From: Lachnospiraceae bacterium
Lineage (GTDB): Bacteria; Bacillota_A; Clostridia; Lachnospirales; Lachnospiraceae
DNA length: 6,035 nucleotides
Direction of reading: 5' to 3'
Assembly (NCBI GenBank): GCA_017620055.1
Contig: JAFZRD010000082.1
Span: 1-6,035 of the forward strand
The first letter of the stretch is position 1. Every line of letters begins with the position of its first letter. This document shows, piece after piece, positions 5,722 to 6,035 of this stretch. A program made the position numbers and the translations under genes. Under the pieces are notes generated by a model. The model did not search any database, was not told the origin of the DNA, and saw only the letters and a program-made list of their open reading frames with translations.

Positions 5722-6035
5722 ATGGAAATGAAGTTTTATCGATGCGAACACTGCGGACAGATCGTTGCGATCGTAAAGGGAACGGGGGTTCCGATCATAT
5801 GCTGCGGACAGCCGATGACCGAGATGGTCCCCGGCACTGTCGATGCATCACTTGAAAAGCACGTTCCGGTAGTTGAAGTAAACGGATCAAAGGTGACCGT
5901 TAAGATCGGTTCGGTCGAGCACCCGATGCTTGACGAGCACTACATCGAGTGGGTCGCTCTTCAGACGAAGTTCGGTAACCAGAGAAAATCACTTAAGCCG
6001 GGTGATAAACCGGAAGTCTGCTTTGCGCTTTGCGA
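5722..6035 (+). CDS. dfx: Desulfoferrodoxin / superoxide reductase (2Fe type), 3' end outside window
   Basis: 104 residues are visible before the window ends. The N-terminal desulforedoxin-like domain (about 1-36) carries Cys8, Cys11 and the Cys27-Cys28 pair, expected to bind a rubredoxin-like iron. The superoxide reductase domain follows, with the Glu45-Lys46-His47 motif (EKHVPV) and GSVEHPMLDEHYIEW, giving His47, His67 and His73 as ligands of the catalytic iron. The remaining Cys and His ligands normally lie near the C-terminus, so they are at or beyond the cut. The enzyme reduces superoxide to peroxide in the cytoplasm without making oxygen, which is typical of anaerobes. The ATG at 5722 has a near-perfect AAGGAGG (5707-5713) eight bases upstream. 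The 34-base gap after metA holds no terminator, so co-transcription is possible. The visible part fits the usual length of about 125 residues. Confidence 0.95.
   Translation, partial: MEMKFYRCEHCGQIVAIVKGTGVPIICCGQPMTEMVPGTVDASLEKHVPVVEVNGSKVTVKIGSVEHPMLDEHYIEWVALQTKFGNQRKSLKPGDKPEVCFALC

Overview
The window reads as ordinary chromosome of an anaerobic Gram-positive Clostridia bacterium, most likely Lachnospiraceae. The clues are a DUF5688-type protein, strong AGGAGG-like ribosome binding sites, a tRNA without encoded CCA, a divergent Clostridia-type NAD+-dependent DNA ligase, a MetA carrying the acetyl-CoA-type Glu111, and a desulfoferrodoxin. The taxonomic call is inference. Every gene is on the + strand, and no mobile element, CRISPR array or clear sign of recent transfer was seen.

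Layout: (1) 2-613 is the 3' part of a DUF5688-like gene cut by the window edge. (2) A very good sigma-A promoter (602-630) overlaps its stop codon and should drive tRNA-Arg(CCG) at 684-756. A strong leader hairpin (645-681) ends two bases before the tRNA. (3) A single-pass membrane protein with two C-terminal bacterial SH3 domains (803-2005) starts 46 bases after the tRNA with no terminator or obvious promoter between them, so the two may share a transcript. A 14-bp terminator-like hairpin follows at 2029-2065. (4) A tightly packed set follows: rluF-type 23S rRNA pseudouridine synthase (2081-2809), overlapping ligA by 26 bp (2784-4742), then metA after 12 bp (4755-5687), then a desulfoferrodoxin/superoxide reductase after 34 bp (5722 to beyond the end).

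The four genes of the last cluster do not form one pathway. They join rRNA modification, DNA nick sealing, methionine synthesis by homoserine O-acylation, and superoxide detoxification, probably as a housekeeping operon. No SAM riboswitch or T-box is visible before the cluster, so methionine-responsive control of metA is not evident here.

The observations most worth a second look are the set of motif substitutions in the DNA ligase, the hairpin abutting the tRNA, and the probable tRNA plus SH3-protein transcript. I see no convincing new multi-gene system.
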